Part shown: positions 36,524 through 46,082 of the stretch, piece by piece
Layout of the letters: the number at the start of each line of letters is the position of its first letter
How positions within the stretch are numbered: position 1 is the first letter of the stretch
DNA from: Pyramidobacter piscolens W5455
Lineage (GTDB): Bacteria; Synergistota; Synergistia; Synergistales; Dethiosulfovibrionaceae
Direction of reading: 5' to 3'
Length of the DNA: 64,000 nucleotides
NCBI RefSeq assembly: GCF_000177335.1
Contig: NZ_ADFP01000071.1
Coordinates: 1-64,000, forward strand
The notes under the pieces: model-generated
What the model was told of the DNA's origin: nothing
The model's database searches: none
The model's input: the letters and a program-made list of their open reading frames with translations, nothing else
Program-made: the position numbers and the translations under genes

Positions 36524-37459
36524 ATGATAGTGACTGTAACGTTGAACCCTTCGGTGGATGAAGAGTATTTGCTTGACGAGATCGTTTTGGGCAGCTGGTC
36601 CCGGGCGAATGCTACCCTCAGGATGCCGGGAGGGCGAGGCGTCAACGTGGCTCTGATGCTGACGCAACTGGGGTACAGTGCCGTGGCAATGGGGTTCCTG
36701 GCCGGCTTCAACGGTGAATACATTCGCGACGCGCTGCGCCGGGCAAATGTGACGACGAATTTTGTGCATATTCAGGGAGAGACGCGTACGAATGTTTATC
36801 TTTCCCTGAAAAATCCCGACGAGGGAACGAGTATTTACGAAAAAGGCCCCCGGGTTGACGATGAGGCGCGCAAAAGGTTTCTCATGAATTACAAGCGCAT
36901 GATCAACAGAGCGTCGGCGGTCGTCATCGGCGGCTCCCTCCCGGCGGGAATGCCGAAAGAAACCTATAAGGAACTTTCGCTGATGGCCAAGGAAGCCGGC
37001 TTGCCGGTGTATATCGACGCCTATGGTTCCCCGTTTCTGATGGCTCTGGAGACGCAGCCCCGCATGGCGAAAGTTCCCGATACGCAGATCGAGCATCTGG
37101 CGGGCAGGCCGGTGGACTCTCTTGAGGCTTACGTGGCGGCCGCGCATAAAGTCCACGAGATGGGGATCCCCTGGGGCGTGGTCTCGTATCAGGTTTACGG
37201 CGATGTCTTCGCCACTTCCCATGGGACTTATCTCGCGAAGATGACACGGGACAAAAGCCAAGCCTTTTTGTTTACAGCGCGGGACGCTCTCGTCACCGGG
37301 ATGGTGATTGCGGATGCCGAAGGGATGGGCACGGAAGATTCGATTCGCTTTGCCATGGCGTGCGCGATCGAGAGCTCTACCCATGTGGACAAAAACATCA
37401 AAGGGCGTGCGTCGATAGAGCCGTATATTGATAAAGTTACGCTGGAAAAGCTGGATTAA
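36524..37459 (+). CDS. PfkB-family sugar kinase (1-phosphofructokinase-like), divergent active site
   Basis: The 311-residue protein opens MIVTVTLNPSVDEEYLL and has the sugar-binding GGRGVNVALMLTQLG (usually GGKG), then VIGGSLPAGMP, all typical of the 1-phosphofructokinase/tagatose-6-phosphate kinase branch. The second signature, normally GAGD with the catalytic Asp, reads FTARDALVTG: the Asp is there but the anion-hole glycines are not. The usual KPN-x-x-E nucleotide region reads VPDTQIEHLAG. Substrate and even kinase activity are uncertain. ATG 36524 lies 7 nt after GGAGG. Confidence 0.8.
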   Translation: MIVTVTLNPSVDEEYLLDEIVLGSWSRANATLRMPGGRGVNVALMLTQLGYSAVAMGFLAGFNGEYIRDALRRANVTTNFVHIQGETRTNVYLSLKNPDEGTSIYEKGPRVDDEARKRFLMNYKRMINRASAVVIGGSLPAGMPKETYKELSLMAKEAGLPVYIDAYGSPFLMALETQPRMAKVPDTQIEHLAGRPVDSLEAYVAAAHKVHEMGIPWGVVSYQVYGDVFATSHGTYLAKMTRDKSQAFLFTARDALVTGMVIADAEGMGTEDSIRFAMACAIESSTHVDKNIKGRASIEPYIDKVTLEKLD

Positions 37460-37579
37460 TACTCGCCTCCAATGAAAAAATCTGCGCGCCGTAAAGCCTC
37501 GAAGCGAAGCCCATCCTCTCGGGCGGCGCTCTGGAGAGGCGCGGTATCGAGACCGTTAAAGAGAAAAGAGGGATGATCC

Positions 37580-38704
37580 GTGTTCAGTCCCGGAAAAAAA
37601 CAGCGTTTCTGCATATCCGTTTTTCTGCTGTTCGGCGTGCTTGTCTGCGGCTGTACGGAGCCGGCCTCTGCGCGCAGGAAGAAAGAGTCGGGGATCGAAG
37701 CTTCCGTGAAGCGGGAAGTTGCGATTGGCGCGAGGGTCGCCGAAGAAATTGCCAAAAACATGGAATTTGTTGAAGATCCTCTTGTGACTGCTCGCGTGAG
37801 AGGCATTTTTAATCGTTTGACGCCTTGGGTGAAACGCCCGCTTCCATATAATGTCCATGTCGTGAAAGAAAAATCGCCGAACGCGTTCTGTATCCCCGGC
37901 GGCAACATCTATGTCACAACCGGTCTGATAGATTTCGTCAGGTCCGATGCAGAGCTCGCTTTTGTCATGGCCCACGAGTTGAGTCACGCCGACGGGAAAC
38001 ACGGAATCATCCAGATGGAACGGAACCAGAAGCTTTCGCTTGCGGCTCTGGCGATCGCCGTCGCTTCGCGGGGAGCGGGCGCCGCGATGGTCCTTTCCAA
38101 CGTAGCGGCCGTTGCCGTTTCGAATGCTTACAGCCGGGACCTTGAACAGGAAGCTGACCTCGGCGCGGTGACCATCGCCGAAAATGCGGGATATGAACTG
38201 TCCGCCGGCGTCACGGTCATGGAAAGTCTTGCTGCGGAAGAGCTGAAGCAGCCATGGGTTGATCCCGGCGTTTATCGCGACCATCCCAAAATATCGGAAC
38301 GCATCCATTACATCGCCAGCGCTGTCGAAAGCAGAGGGCATAAAATTCAGCGCAAAGACGTCCTCAAACTGCTGATTCCTCGGCTCGGCGAGGAGGGAGG
38401 CCGGCTTTTGCTGAGAGTTGACGATACGGTGATCGTGCAGGCCCCGGCCTCTTCCGAATCCAGACAGATCTTTGAGGGAGCGCGGATGGTTCTGCAGCGC
38501 GCTCTGCAAATAGAAACTCCCGTGTACGATATTCGCGTCGACGAGGCCGGCGGCCGTCCATCGGCGGTCTATATCGGAGTGAGCTGCGTTTTACGGGAGC
38601 CCTTGCCCAAAGGAGCAGATTCTTTGGGGCACGTTCGTTTACAGCTTGTAAAAGCTTTGACGGAAGCGAGAAAGAAGCATCCGATGGCGAATTACAACCT
38701 GTAA
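37580..38704 (+). CDS. M48 family metalloprotease, probable lipoprotein
   Basis: The 374-residue protein has a hydrophobic N-terminus ending in a lipobox-like VCGC (about residues 21-24), then an M48 peptidase domain with zinc motif HELSHADGKH near residue 134 and the third ligand in the EQEADLGAV region. Family relatives (BepA/LoiP-like) degrade misfolded envelope proteins. After the protease domain is a C-terminal region of about 130 residues that I do not recognise. Start is GTG 37580, 7 nt after GAGGG. It is probably anchored in the periplasm. Confidence 0.88.
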   Translation: MFSPGKKQRFCISVFLLFGVLVCGCTEPASARRKKESGIEASVKREVAIGARVAEEIAKNMEFVEDPLVTARVRGIFNRLTPWVKRPLPYNVHVVKEKSPNAFCIPGGNIYVTTGLIDFVRSDAELAFVMAHELSHADGKHGIIQMERNQKLSLAALAIAVASRGAGAAMVLSNVAAVAVSNAYSRDLEQEADLGAVTIAENAGYELSAGVTVMESLAAEELKQPWVDPGVYRDHPKISERIHYIASAVESRGHKIQRKDVLKLLIPRLGEEGGRLLLRVDDTVIVQAPASSESRQIFEGARMVLQRALQIETPVYDIRVDEAGGRPSAVYIGVSCVLREPLPKGADSLGHVRLQLVKALTEARKKHPMANYNL

Positions 38705-38777
38705 GGCGAATGGGGAGCGAACGTAGAGATGTCTTATAAAGTACTTATATAACGTGCCCCATTCTGGAGGTAGAAAA

Positions 38778-40700
38778 GTGTATATATCCCTCTACAGGCG
38801 GTACAGACCGCAAAAGTTCTCCGACGTCGTCGGCCAGTCCGCGGCAATTGGCGTGATCACACGTGCTATTGAAAGCGGCGCGATAGGTCATGCCTATCTT
38901 TTTTCCGGCCCGAGAGGCTGTGGAAAGACCACCGTTGCGCGTCTCTTTGCAAAAGCGGTAAACTGCCCGTCCAAAACGGGAGCCGAACCTTGCAATGAAT
39001 GTGAAACGTGCCGGGCCATCCGCGAGGGAAGTTGTCTTGACGTCATTGAGATAGACGGCGCTTCCAACAACAGCGTCGACGAGATTCGCAATCTCAAAGA
39101 ACACGTCGCTCTGGCGTCGTTCACCTGTCCGTATAAAGTTTACATCATCGACGAAGTCCACATGCTGTCGATCAGCGCGTTCAACGCGCTTTTGAAAACG
39201 CTCGAAGAGCCCCCTGAACGCGTGATATTCGTTCTGGCAACGACCGCTCCCCACAAAGTGCCCGTGACAATTCGCTCGCGCTGCCAGCATATTCCGTTCC
39301 ACGGCATGACTTTGGAGCAGATCGTCAATCGTTTGAAGCAGGTCTCGGAAGCGGAGCGTATCGATGCCCGGGATGAAGCGCTGTGGGAGATCGCCCGCAA
39401 TTCGGAAGGCGGCATGCGCGATGCGCTGTCCCTGATGGAACAGGCGATCGCTTTGGGCGCCGGCAGCGTGACGCGGGAGACGGTGGATAAGCTTTTGGGG
39501 GGCGGCAGTTCGTCTTCGATTCGTCAATGGCTGTCCGGCAGTCATGCAACGCCGGAGAATTCGCTCCCCATTTTGGAAGGTCTCTTTCGTTCGGGCGCGG
39601 AGCCCGAACGTTTCCTGTCGGTGCTGTTTGCGTGCGTGCGGAATCTATGGCTGCAAAAGCGCTGGGGAGAGAAGATCCTGCGCGCACTGGCGCTTTCGGA
39701 AGAAGAGCGTCAATGGCTGGCGCAGGAGAAAGATTTTCTGTCTTTGCCGCACCTTGAAGAATTAATGGCGCGGATTGCTTCTCTCTTGCCTCAGGTCCGA
39801 CGCGGACTTTCGATCGATGTGCTGTGCGGGCTGTTGGTCAGCTGGACTCTGAAGAGCGCCGTTTCTGAAGTGTCGTTGCCGGACGTAGAGACGGCCGCGT
39901 CGGCGACCAATGTCTCTCCTGAGGGACGCGCGGCGCGGATTCGAAGCGGCGCGCGCGATACGGGTGCGCCCGCGTCCGCTCCGGTACGGAGCCGTCTACC
40001 GGAGAGCGCGCCTTCGGCAGCGCAGAAGGCGCAAACCGCTCCTGAAACGGAAATGCCGCCTCGCGAACAAGCTGCCCGCGCTGAGAGCGGCGCTTCCCCT
40101 TCTGCGGCGGAAGTTCCTTCTGCGGAGACCGTCGGCAGTTTGGCTCCTCTTCACAGCGATGTGAAAGACGCTCTTCTTTCTGCCTTGGGAAAGCAGCCCA
40201 ACGTCGCGGTGCCCTTATGCCTTGCGGATATCGTTTATGATCGGGAGAGGCAGGAATTGGGCATCCTGTTGAACGAAGACGACGTTCAGGCATACGAGAC
40301 GCTGAACAGCGAGCGCATGGCCAAAGCGGCTCAGTCGGTCCTGCACCTGAACGATCTGGAGATTCAGTCCATAAAACTCCAATGTGGAAGCCGCGTTGAG
40401 CGTTTTGATCATCTCGACGCGGAACGTGCTCCCGAGAACACGCCTCTGCAGCTGGCGCTCGCGGAGGATCAGCCCGGGAAGGACTCGCCGTATGCGGGTT
40501 TTCTGCGCCGTGACGCGGAAGCGGCCGCTCCGGAGCGTCTTGAGAAAAGAAACGCTCGTGCCGATAAAAACGCAACCGCTACTCCTTCAAAAAACAGCTC
40601 GCTCGCAGATTATCTGCGGGGAACCTTCATGGAAGGGGATCTGTTGTATTGCCGCCCCCACGAAAGTACTGACGACGCCCCCGACGAGAATGATTCCTGA
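38778..40700 (+). CDS. dnaX: DNA polymerase III subunits gamma and tau (DnaX)
   Basis: The 640-residue clamp-loader ATPase has LYRRYRPQKFSDVVGQ, Walker A GPRGCGKTT, zinc-binding CPSKTGAEPCNECETC, Walker B IIDEVHML and the sensor-1 ATTAPHKVP region. After about residue 390 comes a long Ala/Ser/Pro/Glu-rich linker and a C-terminal tau region. I saw no clear slippery A6G with hairpin that would produce gamma by frameshift. GTG 38778 has GGAGG 7 nt upstream; the earlier in-frame start would place the ribosome-binding site within the gene. Confidence 0.95.
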   Translation: MYISLYRRYRPQKFSDVVGQSAAIGVITRAIESGAIGHAYLFSGPRGCGKTTVARLFAKAVNCPSKTGAEPCNECETCRAIREGSCLDVIEIDGASNNSVDEIRNLKEHVALASFTCPYKVYIIDEVHMLSISAFNALLKTLEEPPERVIFVLATTAPHKVPVTIRSRCQHIPFHGMTLEQIVNRLKQVSEAERIDARDEALWEIARNSEGGMRDALSLMEQAIALGAGSVTRETVDKLLGGGSSSSIRQWLSGSHATPENSLPILEGLFRSGAEPERFLSVLFACVRNLWLQKRWGEKILRALALSEEERQWLAQEKDFLSLPHLEELMARIASLLPQVRRGLSIDVLCGLLVSWTLKSAVSEVSLPDVETAASATNVSPEGRAARIRSGARDTGAPASAPVRSRLPESAPSAAQKAQTAPETEMPPREQAARAESGASPSAAEVPSAETVGSLAPLHSDVKDALLSALGKQPNVAVPLCLADIVYDRERQELGILLNEDDVQAYETLNSERMAKAAQSVLHLNDLEIQSIKLQCGSRVERFDHLDAERAPENTPLQLALAEDQPGKDSPYAGFLRRDAEAAAPERLEKRNARADKNATATPSKNSSLADYLRGTFMEGDLLYCRPHESTDDAPDENDS

Positions 40701-40754
40701 GATGCAGAGAGCCGGACGTTTGAACTTGTTTGTATGACACGAAAGGAGATTTTT

Positions 40755-43700
40755 ATGTCCGCAGAGAAGAATTTCGTTCATCTGCACGTACATACCGAAT
40801 ATAGCCTTCTCGATGGCGCCATACGCTGCGCCGACTTGGCCAAGCGCTGCGCCGAATGGGGCATGCCGGCGGTGGCCATGACCGATCATGGCGTGATGTA
40901 TGGAGCCGTCGAATTTTATCAGCAGTGCAAAAGCGCGGGCGTCAAGCCGATCATCGGCTGTGAAATGTATGTCAGCCCCGATGGCATCGACAATAAAGAA
41001 AAAAAATACAACCACCTTCTGCTGCTTGCCGAGAACGATGAAGGCTATCACAACCTGATCAAACTTGTATCGATCGCCAATACGAGAGGTTTTTACTACA
41101 AGCCGCGCGTCGATCACCAGCTGCTGGCCCAATACAGCAAGGGGTTGATCTGCTCTTCGGCCTGTCTGGCGGGCGAGATTCCCCGTTTTTTGCTTGAAGG
41201 GGACGAAAAAGGGGCGCTGGAACGCGCCCAGATGTACCGCGATATTTTCGGGGCGGAGAGTTTCTTTCTGGAAATCATGCCCAACCAGCTTCCCGAACAG
41301 GTCGCAGTCAACAAAATGATCATCGAGATGGCGCGGAAGAACAACTTCCCGTTGCTTGCGACGAACGACGCCCATTATTTGAACAGCAGCGATTATGACT
41401 GGCACGAACTGCTGCTGTGCGTCGGCACGAAAAAGGTCATCACGGATCCTGGACGCATGTCCTTCAGGGTGAACGACTTCTATTTCAGATCCGCGCAGGA
41501 GATGTGGGGGTATTTCGGCAGCGAGGCTCCCGACTCTCTGGAGAACACGCTGCGGATCGCGGAGCGGTGCCATTTCGATTTTGCCCTGAACACCGGAGAT
41601 TATTTGCTGCCAAAGTTCGAAATCCCGGAAGGGATGACCCTTGACACATACCTTGAAAAAATGGCCCGCAGTGGCTTGAAAGAACGTCTCGGCGTCGAAG
41701 TGATCCCCGACGAATACGAGAATCGTCTGAGTTACGAATTGGGAATCATCAAGCAGATGAAATTTCCCGGGTACTTTCTGATTATCGCGGACGTGATCGG
41801 CGCCTGCAAATCCCACGGCATCCCCATCGGGCCGGGGCGCGGCTCTGCGGCCGGGTCTTTGGTGGCCTATTCCATGAAGATCACCGAGCTGGATCCGATC
41901 AGGTTTGGCCTGATCTTCGAACGGTTCCTCAATCCCGAGCGAGTTTCCATGCCCGACATCGATACCGACGTTTCCGACAAAGGGCGCGACCGGCTGATCA
42001 AGTACGTGGTTGATAAATATGGCGTGGAGAACGTTTCGCAGATCATCACTTTTGGCCGCATGAAATCCAAGCAGGCCATCAAAGACGTCGGGCGCGCCAT
42101 GGGAATGCCTTATGCAGACGTCAACAAGGTTGCCAACCTGGTACCTGACGGCGCCAAGAGCATAAAGGAAGCTGTGGAACAGACGCCGGACTTGCAGGAT
42201 CTCGAAAAGAGCGATTCGCAAATATCGAAGCTGCTGACTTCCGCGAGCAGCATGGAAGGGTTGGCGCGTCATTGCTCACAGCATGCGGCGGGAGTGGTCA
42301 TTACCCCCAAGCCATTGACGGATCTCGTCCCCGTGCGCCAGATCGAAGAGGGGCAGGTCGCAACCCAGTTTTCCATGGACCCCGTTGCCAGCCTCGGCCT
42401 CGTCAAAATGGATTTCCTCGGCTTGCAGACGCTGTCGATCCTTGAAGAGGCGGTCGCCAACGTCAAGCGCAACGGCACGACTCTCGGCGATCTGAACCGC
42501 CTGCCGCTTGACGATCCCGAAGTTTATCGGCTCCTGCAAAATGCGGATACTTTGGGCATATTTCAGCTTGAGTCGTCGGGGATGCGCCGCCTGATCAAGA
42601 AGATGCAGCCCGACCGCTTTGCCGATCTGGTCGCCATTTTGGCGCTGTACCGACCCGGCCCCCTGGAAAGCGGCATGGTCGATCAATATGTAAACTGCAA
42701 GCACGGCGAAGAAGTTCATTATCTGCACCCGCTGCTCGAACCGGTCCTCAACGAAACGTACGGCGTCGTGCTTTATCAGGAACAGGTCATGAAATGCGCT
42801 TCGACGCTCGCGGGCTATACGCTGGGCGGCGCAGACCTGCTGCGCCGCGCCATGGGCAAGAAGAAAAAATCCGTCATGGACGAGCACCGCAGCATCTTTA
42901 TCAACGGCGCGGCCAAAAACGGCATTGATGCCGAGAAGGGCGCGGAGATCTTCGACATTATCGAGAAATTCGCCGGCTACGGGTTCAACAAGTCTCACAG
43001 CGCTGCCTATGCCCTCGTCACCTATCAGACGGCATGGCTGAAAGTGCATTACCCCAAGGAGTTCATGGCGGCGTATCTGTCCAGCAAGATCGGCGCGAAA
43101 AAGGAAGTCATGGCCGAGTACGTGCGCGAGGTTCGCGCCTCGGGCATCGACGTCCTGGCGCCGGATATCAATCAGTCTTATGCGGACTTTACGGCGACGA
43201 AGAATGAAATCCGTTTCGGCCTTGGCGGCGTGACAAAAGTCGGGGAAGCGGCCTTGAACTCGATTTTCAAAGCCAGAGAAGAAGGCGGCCCTTTCAAGGG
43301 CTTCTGGGATTTCATTGTTCGCGTCGACAAGCACAGCGTCGGCAAAGCCGTCATTGAAAGCCTGATCAAGGCCGGCGCCTTCGATAGCCTGAACTCGAAC
43401 CGGAAGCAGCTTTTGACGTCGCTGGACAACCTGTTTGAAGTCGCTTCGAGGCGGGATTCGCAGGGCGATCAAGGGTCGCTCTTCGGCGATATGACGTCCG
43501 AAGACCAGCCGGAGCTCGCCGAAGTTGACGATCTGAACATAACGGAAAAGCTGGAAATGGAAAAAGAAGCGTTGGGCATGTACATCTCGGGGCACCCTTT
43601 CGATGGATTCCGCCGCTTGGCAGCGCAAAAAGCGAACGCCCGTATCGCCGACCTTCCTTATTGGAAAAGCGACACCACGACGCCGACCTTTGCGGGGCTT

Positions 43701-44222
43701 CTGTCGGGGTGGCAGGAAAAAATGACGAAGCGGGGAGACGCCATGGGAATCTTCAGCATTGACGACGGCGAGGACGAGATCAAGGTGATCTGTTTCCCCA
43801 AAGCGCGCAGTGGAAAGTCATGGCTTGAAATAAAGCCGACGTTGTTCGAAGGCAAGCCTTACCTTGTCACCGGGCGACCGGACGACCGCGGTGAAAGAAC
43901 GATCATCGCAACGGACGTTCAACCGCTTGAAAATGACGCTTCAGATCACAATTACGTGGAGATCTGCCTGTCGTTGGACGCTTTGAGGGAGATCCCGCAG
44001 AAAAAATTCCTGACGATGCTGAAAGAACATCGCGGCCGGCAGACGGTTATTCTCAAAGTCGATGATGATGTCGAAACCGCGGCCATAGCGCTGCCGAATG
44101 TAAGAGTGACCTCGTCCAGAGCGCTTGAGGACGATCTTGTCGCGCTTTTTGGAAGAGGAGAAGCGCGGATCGGCGCTTCGTTTCCCGGCGACAGAGAGGA
44201 GACGCCAGTCTATGGAGCATAA
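40755..44222 (+). CDS. dnaE: DNA polymerase III alpha subunit (DnaE)
   Basis: This 1155-residue replicative polymerase has an N-terminal PHP domain (FVHLHVHTEYSLLDGAIRC), the catalytic PDIDTD motif in VSMPDIDTDVSDKGRDRLI near residue 400, the YQEQVMKCA and GYGFNKSHSAAYALVTYQTA segments of the fingers, and C-terminal helix-hairpin-helix and OB-fold regions. Length is standard for DnaE1. ATG 40755 follows AAAGGAGATTTTT. It lies 54 nt after dnaX and overlaps pyk by 11 nt, so dnaX-dnaE-pyk may be one transcript. Confidence 0.97.
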   Translation: MSAEKNFVHLHVHTEYSLLDGAIRCADLAKRCAEWGMPAVAMTDHGVMYGAVEFYQQCKSAGVKPIIGCEMYVSPDGIDNKEKKYNHLLLLAENDEGYHNLIKLVSIANTRGFYYKPRVDHQLLAQYSKGLICSSACLAGEIPRFLLEGDEKGALERAQMYRDIFGAESFFLEIMPNQLPEQVAVNKMIIEMARKNNFPLLATNDAHYLNSSDYDWHELLLCVGTKKVITDPGRMSFRVNDFYFRSAQEMWGYFGSEAPDSLENTLRIAERCHFDFALNTGDYLLPKFEIPEGMTLDTYLEKMARSGLKERLGVEVIPDEYENRLSYELGIIKQMKFPGYFLIIADVIGACKSHGIPIGPGRGSAAGSLVAYSMKITELDPIRFGLIFERFLNPERVSMPDIDTDVSDKGRDRLIKYVVDKYGVENVSQIITFGRMKSKQAIKDVGRAMGMPYADVNKVANLVPDGAKSIKEAVEQTPDLQDLEKSDSQISKLLTSASSMEGLARHCSQHAAGVVITPKPLTDLVPVRQIEEGQVATQFSMDPVASLGLVKMDFLGLQTLSILEEAVANVKRNGTTLGDLNRLPLDDPEVYRLLQNADTLGIFQLESSGMRRLIKKMQPDRFADLVAILALYRPGPLESGMVDQYVNCKHGEEVHYLHPLLEPVLNETYGVVLYQEQVMKCASTLAGYTLGGADLLRRAMGKKKKSVMDEHRSIFINGAAKNGIDAEKGAEIFDIIEKFAGYGFNKSHSAAYALVTYQTAWLKVHYPKEFMAAYLSSKIGAKKEVMAEYVREVRASGIDVLAPDINQSYADFTATKNEIRFGLGGVTKVGEAALNSIFKAREEGGPFKGFWDFIVRVDKHSVGKAVIESLIKAGAFDSLNSNRKQLLTSLDNLFEVASRRDSQGDQGSLFGDMTSEDQPELAEVDDLNITEKLEMEKEALGMYISGHPFDGFRRLAAQKANARIADLPYWKSDTTTPTFAGLLSGWQEKMTKRGDAMGIFSIDDGEDEIKVICFPKARSGKSWLEIKPTLFEGKPYLVTGRPDDRGERTIIATDVQPLENDASDHNYVEICLSLDALREIPQKKFLTMLKEHRGRQTVILKVDDDVETAAIALPNVRVTSSRALEDDLVALFGRGEARIGASFPGDREETPVYGA

Positions 44223-45981
44223 AGTTAAAATCGTCTGCACCCTTGGGCCTGCGAGTCTCAACAGGGAAACTCTCGGCGGCATCGTGGATGCCGGCATGAA
44301 CGTGGCCCGGCTTAATTTCAGCCATGGAACGCATGAGAGCCATCTGGAGGCGCTTCATTTGGTGAGGGATGTCGCCGCGGAGAAAAAAACGTCCGTAGCG
44401 GTCATGCTCGACACCAAAGGCCCGGAGATCCGCACGACGCTGCTCGAAAACGATCAGCCGGTAGCGCTGCAGCAGGGGCAGTTTTTTGAGCTGCGTCCCG
44501 ACGACGGCAGCCGCGGCTGCGACAAATGGGTCTGTGTGACCCATCCGACTCTGGCGCGCGAATGTGCCGTCGGGCAAGACGTCTTTATCGACGACGGCAC
44601 GATCCATCTTAAAATCGTCGAGATCCGCGGCGACGTGCTCGTCTGCAAGGTGATCGTCGGAGGCCTGCTGTCGAACCGAAAGGGAATCAACGTTCCCGAT
44701 GCGGAGATCAGCCTGCCGACGCTTTCCGACAAGGATAAGGCCGACATCCTCTGGGGCGTGGAAAACGACGTCGATTTTATTGCCGTTTCCTTCGTGCGGA
44801 ATCGCGACGACGTCTTGGCTGTCCGGCGCGTGATCGAGGAAGCCGGCGGCGACATCAAGCTGATCGCGAAAATCGAGAGCCGAAAAGCGGTCGAACGCCT
44901 CGACGAGATCGCCGACGTCGTCGACGGCATGATGGTCGCGCGCGGTGATTTAGGGGTGGAGATCCCGACGGAAGACGTGCCCCTGGTTCAGAAACAGATC
45001 ATCGACATCTGCCGCAGCCGGGGAAAGCTGACGATCGTGGCCACGCAAATGCTGGACTCGATGATCCGCAATCCGCGTCCCACGCGGGCGGAGGCGAACG
45101 ACGTCGCCAACGCCGTTCTCGACGGCGCGGACGCGGTGATGCTGTCCGGTGAATCCGCGGCCGGAAAATATCCGGTCCGCGCGGTTGAGACCATGGCGCG
45201 AATCGTCCACCGGGCGGAGGAAGGCCTTGTTCGCTGGCAAAGACCCTTTGCGGTTCCGACGCTGGAGGACAGCGTGCCCGACGGCGTGAGCATGGCGGCC
45301 GTCGAACTGGCGCGAAAATTGAGGGCGCGCGCGATCGTGTCGCTGACGCGCAGCGGTTCGACCGCGACCATGGTCAGCAAATACCGCCCGGAATGTCCGA
45401 TCCTGGCCGTGACTCCGTCGGAAAAGAGCTGCCGTGAAATGTGCCTGTACTGGGGAGTTTTCCCTGTCATGTGCCCGGAAGGGGGCACCGAAGAACAAAC
45501 GATCAAGGACGCCGTGCGAGCCGTCATGCAGCGGGGCTACGCCGAAGAGGGCGATATGCTTGTGATCACTGCCGGAATGCCGCTGGGCGTTTCCGGGACG
45601 ACGAACATGCTGCGCGTTTATACGATCGGCCAGATTGTGGCCAGAGGGCTGCCGGTGCTGCCGGGCGTCGTCACCGGCCGGGTTCTCGTCGTCAAAAAGG
45701 TCGAGGATCTGGTGGGAATTCAGAATGGAGATGTTCTGGTCACCGGCAGCACGACAAAAGACTACGTCAAATATCTTGATAAGGTCTCGGCCGTGGTGAC
45801 GGAAGAGGGCGGTCTCACCAGCCATGCGGCGATCGTTTCTCTGGAGCTGGGGTTGCCCTGCATCGTCGGCGCCAAGGGGGCCGTTGCGTCGCTCCGGACG
45901 GGAATGGTTGTGACGGTCGACACCAAAGCGGGACTTGTCTATAAGGGCGTCGTCAATACCGGCGCACGGACCGGCGCGTGA
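44212..45981 (+). CDS. pyk: Pyruvate kinase with C-terminal PEP-utilising domain
   Basis: The 589-residue glycolytic enzyme converts PEP and ADP to pyruvate and ATP. It begins MEHKVKIVCTLGPASLNRET and has NFSHGTHESH, MLDTKGPEIR, the catalytic KIESRKAVERLDEI and MVARGDLGVEIP. Residues about 475-589 are the extra PEP-utilising mobile-like domain with TSHAAIVSLELGLPCIVG, found in Bacillus-type pyruvate kinases. The start overlaps the dnaE stop by 11 nt, with a GAGGAG site inside dnaE. Confidence 0.96.
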   Translation: MEHKVKIVCTLGPASLNRETLGGIVDAGMNVARLNFSHGTHESHLEALHLVRDVAAEKKTSVAVMLDTKGPEIRTTLLENDQPVALQQGQFFELRPDDGSRGCDKWVCVTHPTLARECAVGQDVFIDDGTIHLKIVEIRGDVLVCKVIVGGLLSNRKGINVPDAEISLPTLSDKDKADILWGVENDVDFIAVSFVRNRDDVLAVRRVIEEAGGDIKLIAKIESRKAVERLDEIADVVDGMMVARGDLGVEIPTEDVPLVQKQIIDICRSRGKLTIVATQMLDSMIRNPRPTRAEANDVANAVLDGADAVMLSGESAAGKYPVRAVETMARIVHRAEEGLVRWQRPFAVPTLEDSVPDGVSMAAVELARKLRARAIVSLTRSGSTATMVSKYRPECPILAVTPSEKSCREMCLYWGVFPVMCPEGGTEEQTIKDAVRAVMQRGYAEEGDMLVITAGMPLGVSGTTNMLRVYTIGQIVARGLPVLPGVVTGRVLVVKKVEDLVGIQNGDVLVTGSTTKDYVKYLDKVSAVVTEEGGLTSHAAIVSLELGLPCIVGAKGAVASLRTGMVVTVDTKAGLVYKGVVNTGARTGA

Positions 45982-46082
45982 TTTTGAGCGAAGGGGCGAT
46001 GTTTTTGCGACGGGTTGTGTGATATGATTTAGCGGTTCTTCCAAAAATATCACAAAAATGAGCCGGAAAAGGAGTGTTGTTC

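Noticed and set aside
38778-40700. Programmed frameshift in dnaX to make gamma
   Set aside because: A-rich runs exist but none reads as a classic slippery heptamer with a following hairpin at the expected place.
40587-43628. Long minus-strand frames (561 and 450 codons) opposite dnaE
   Set aside because: They are antisense shadows of dnaE with no protein-like composition; dnaE is certain.
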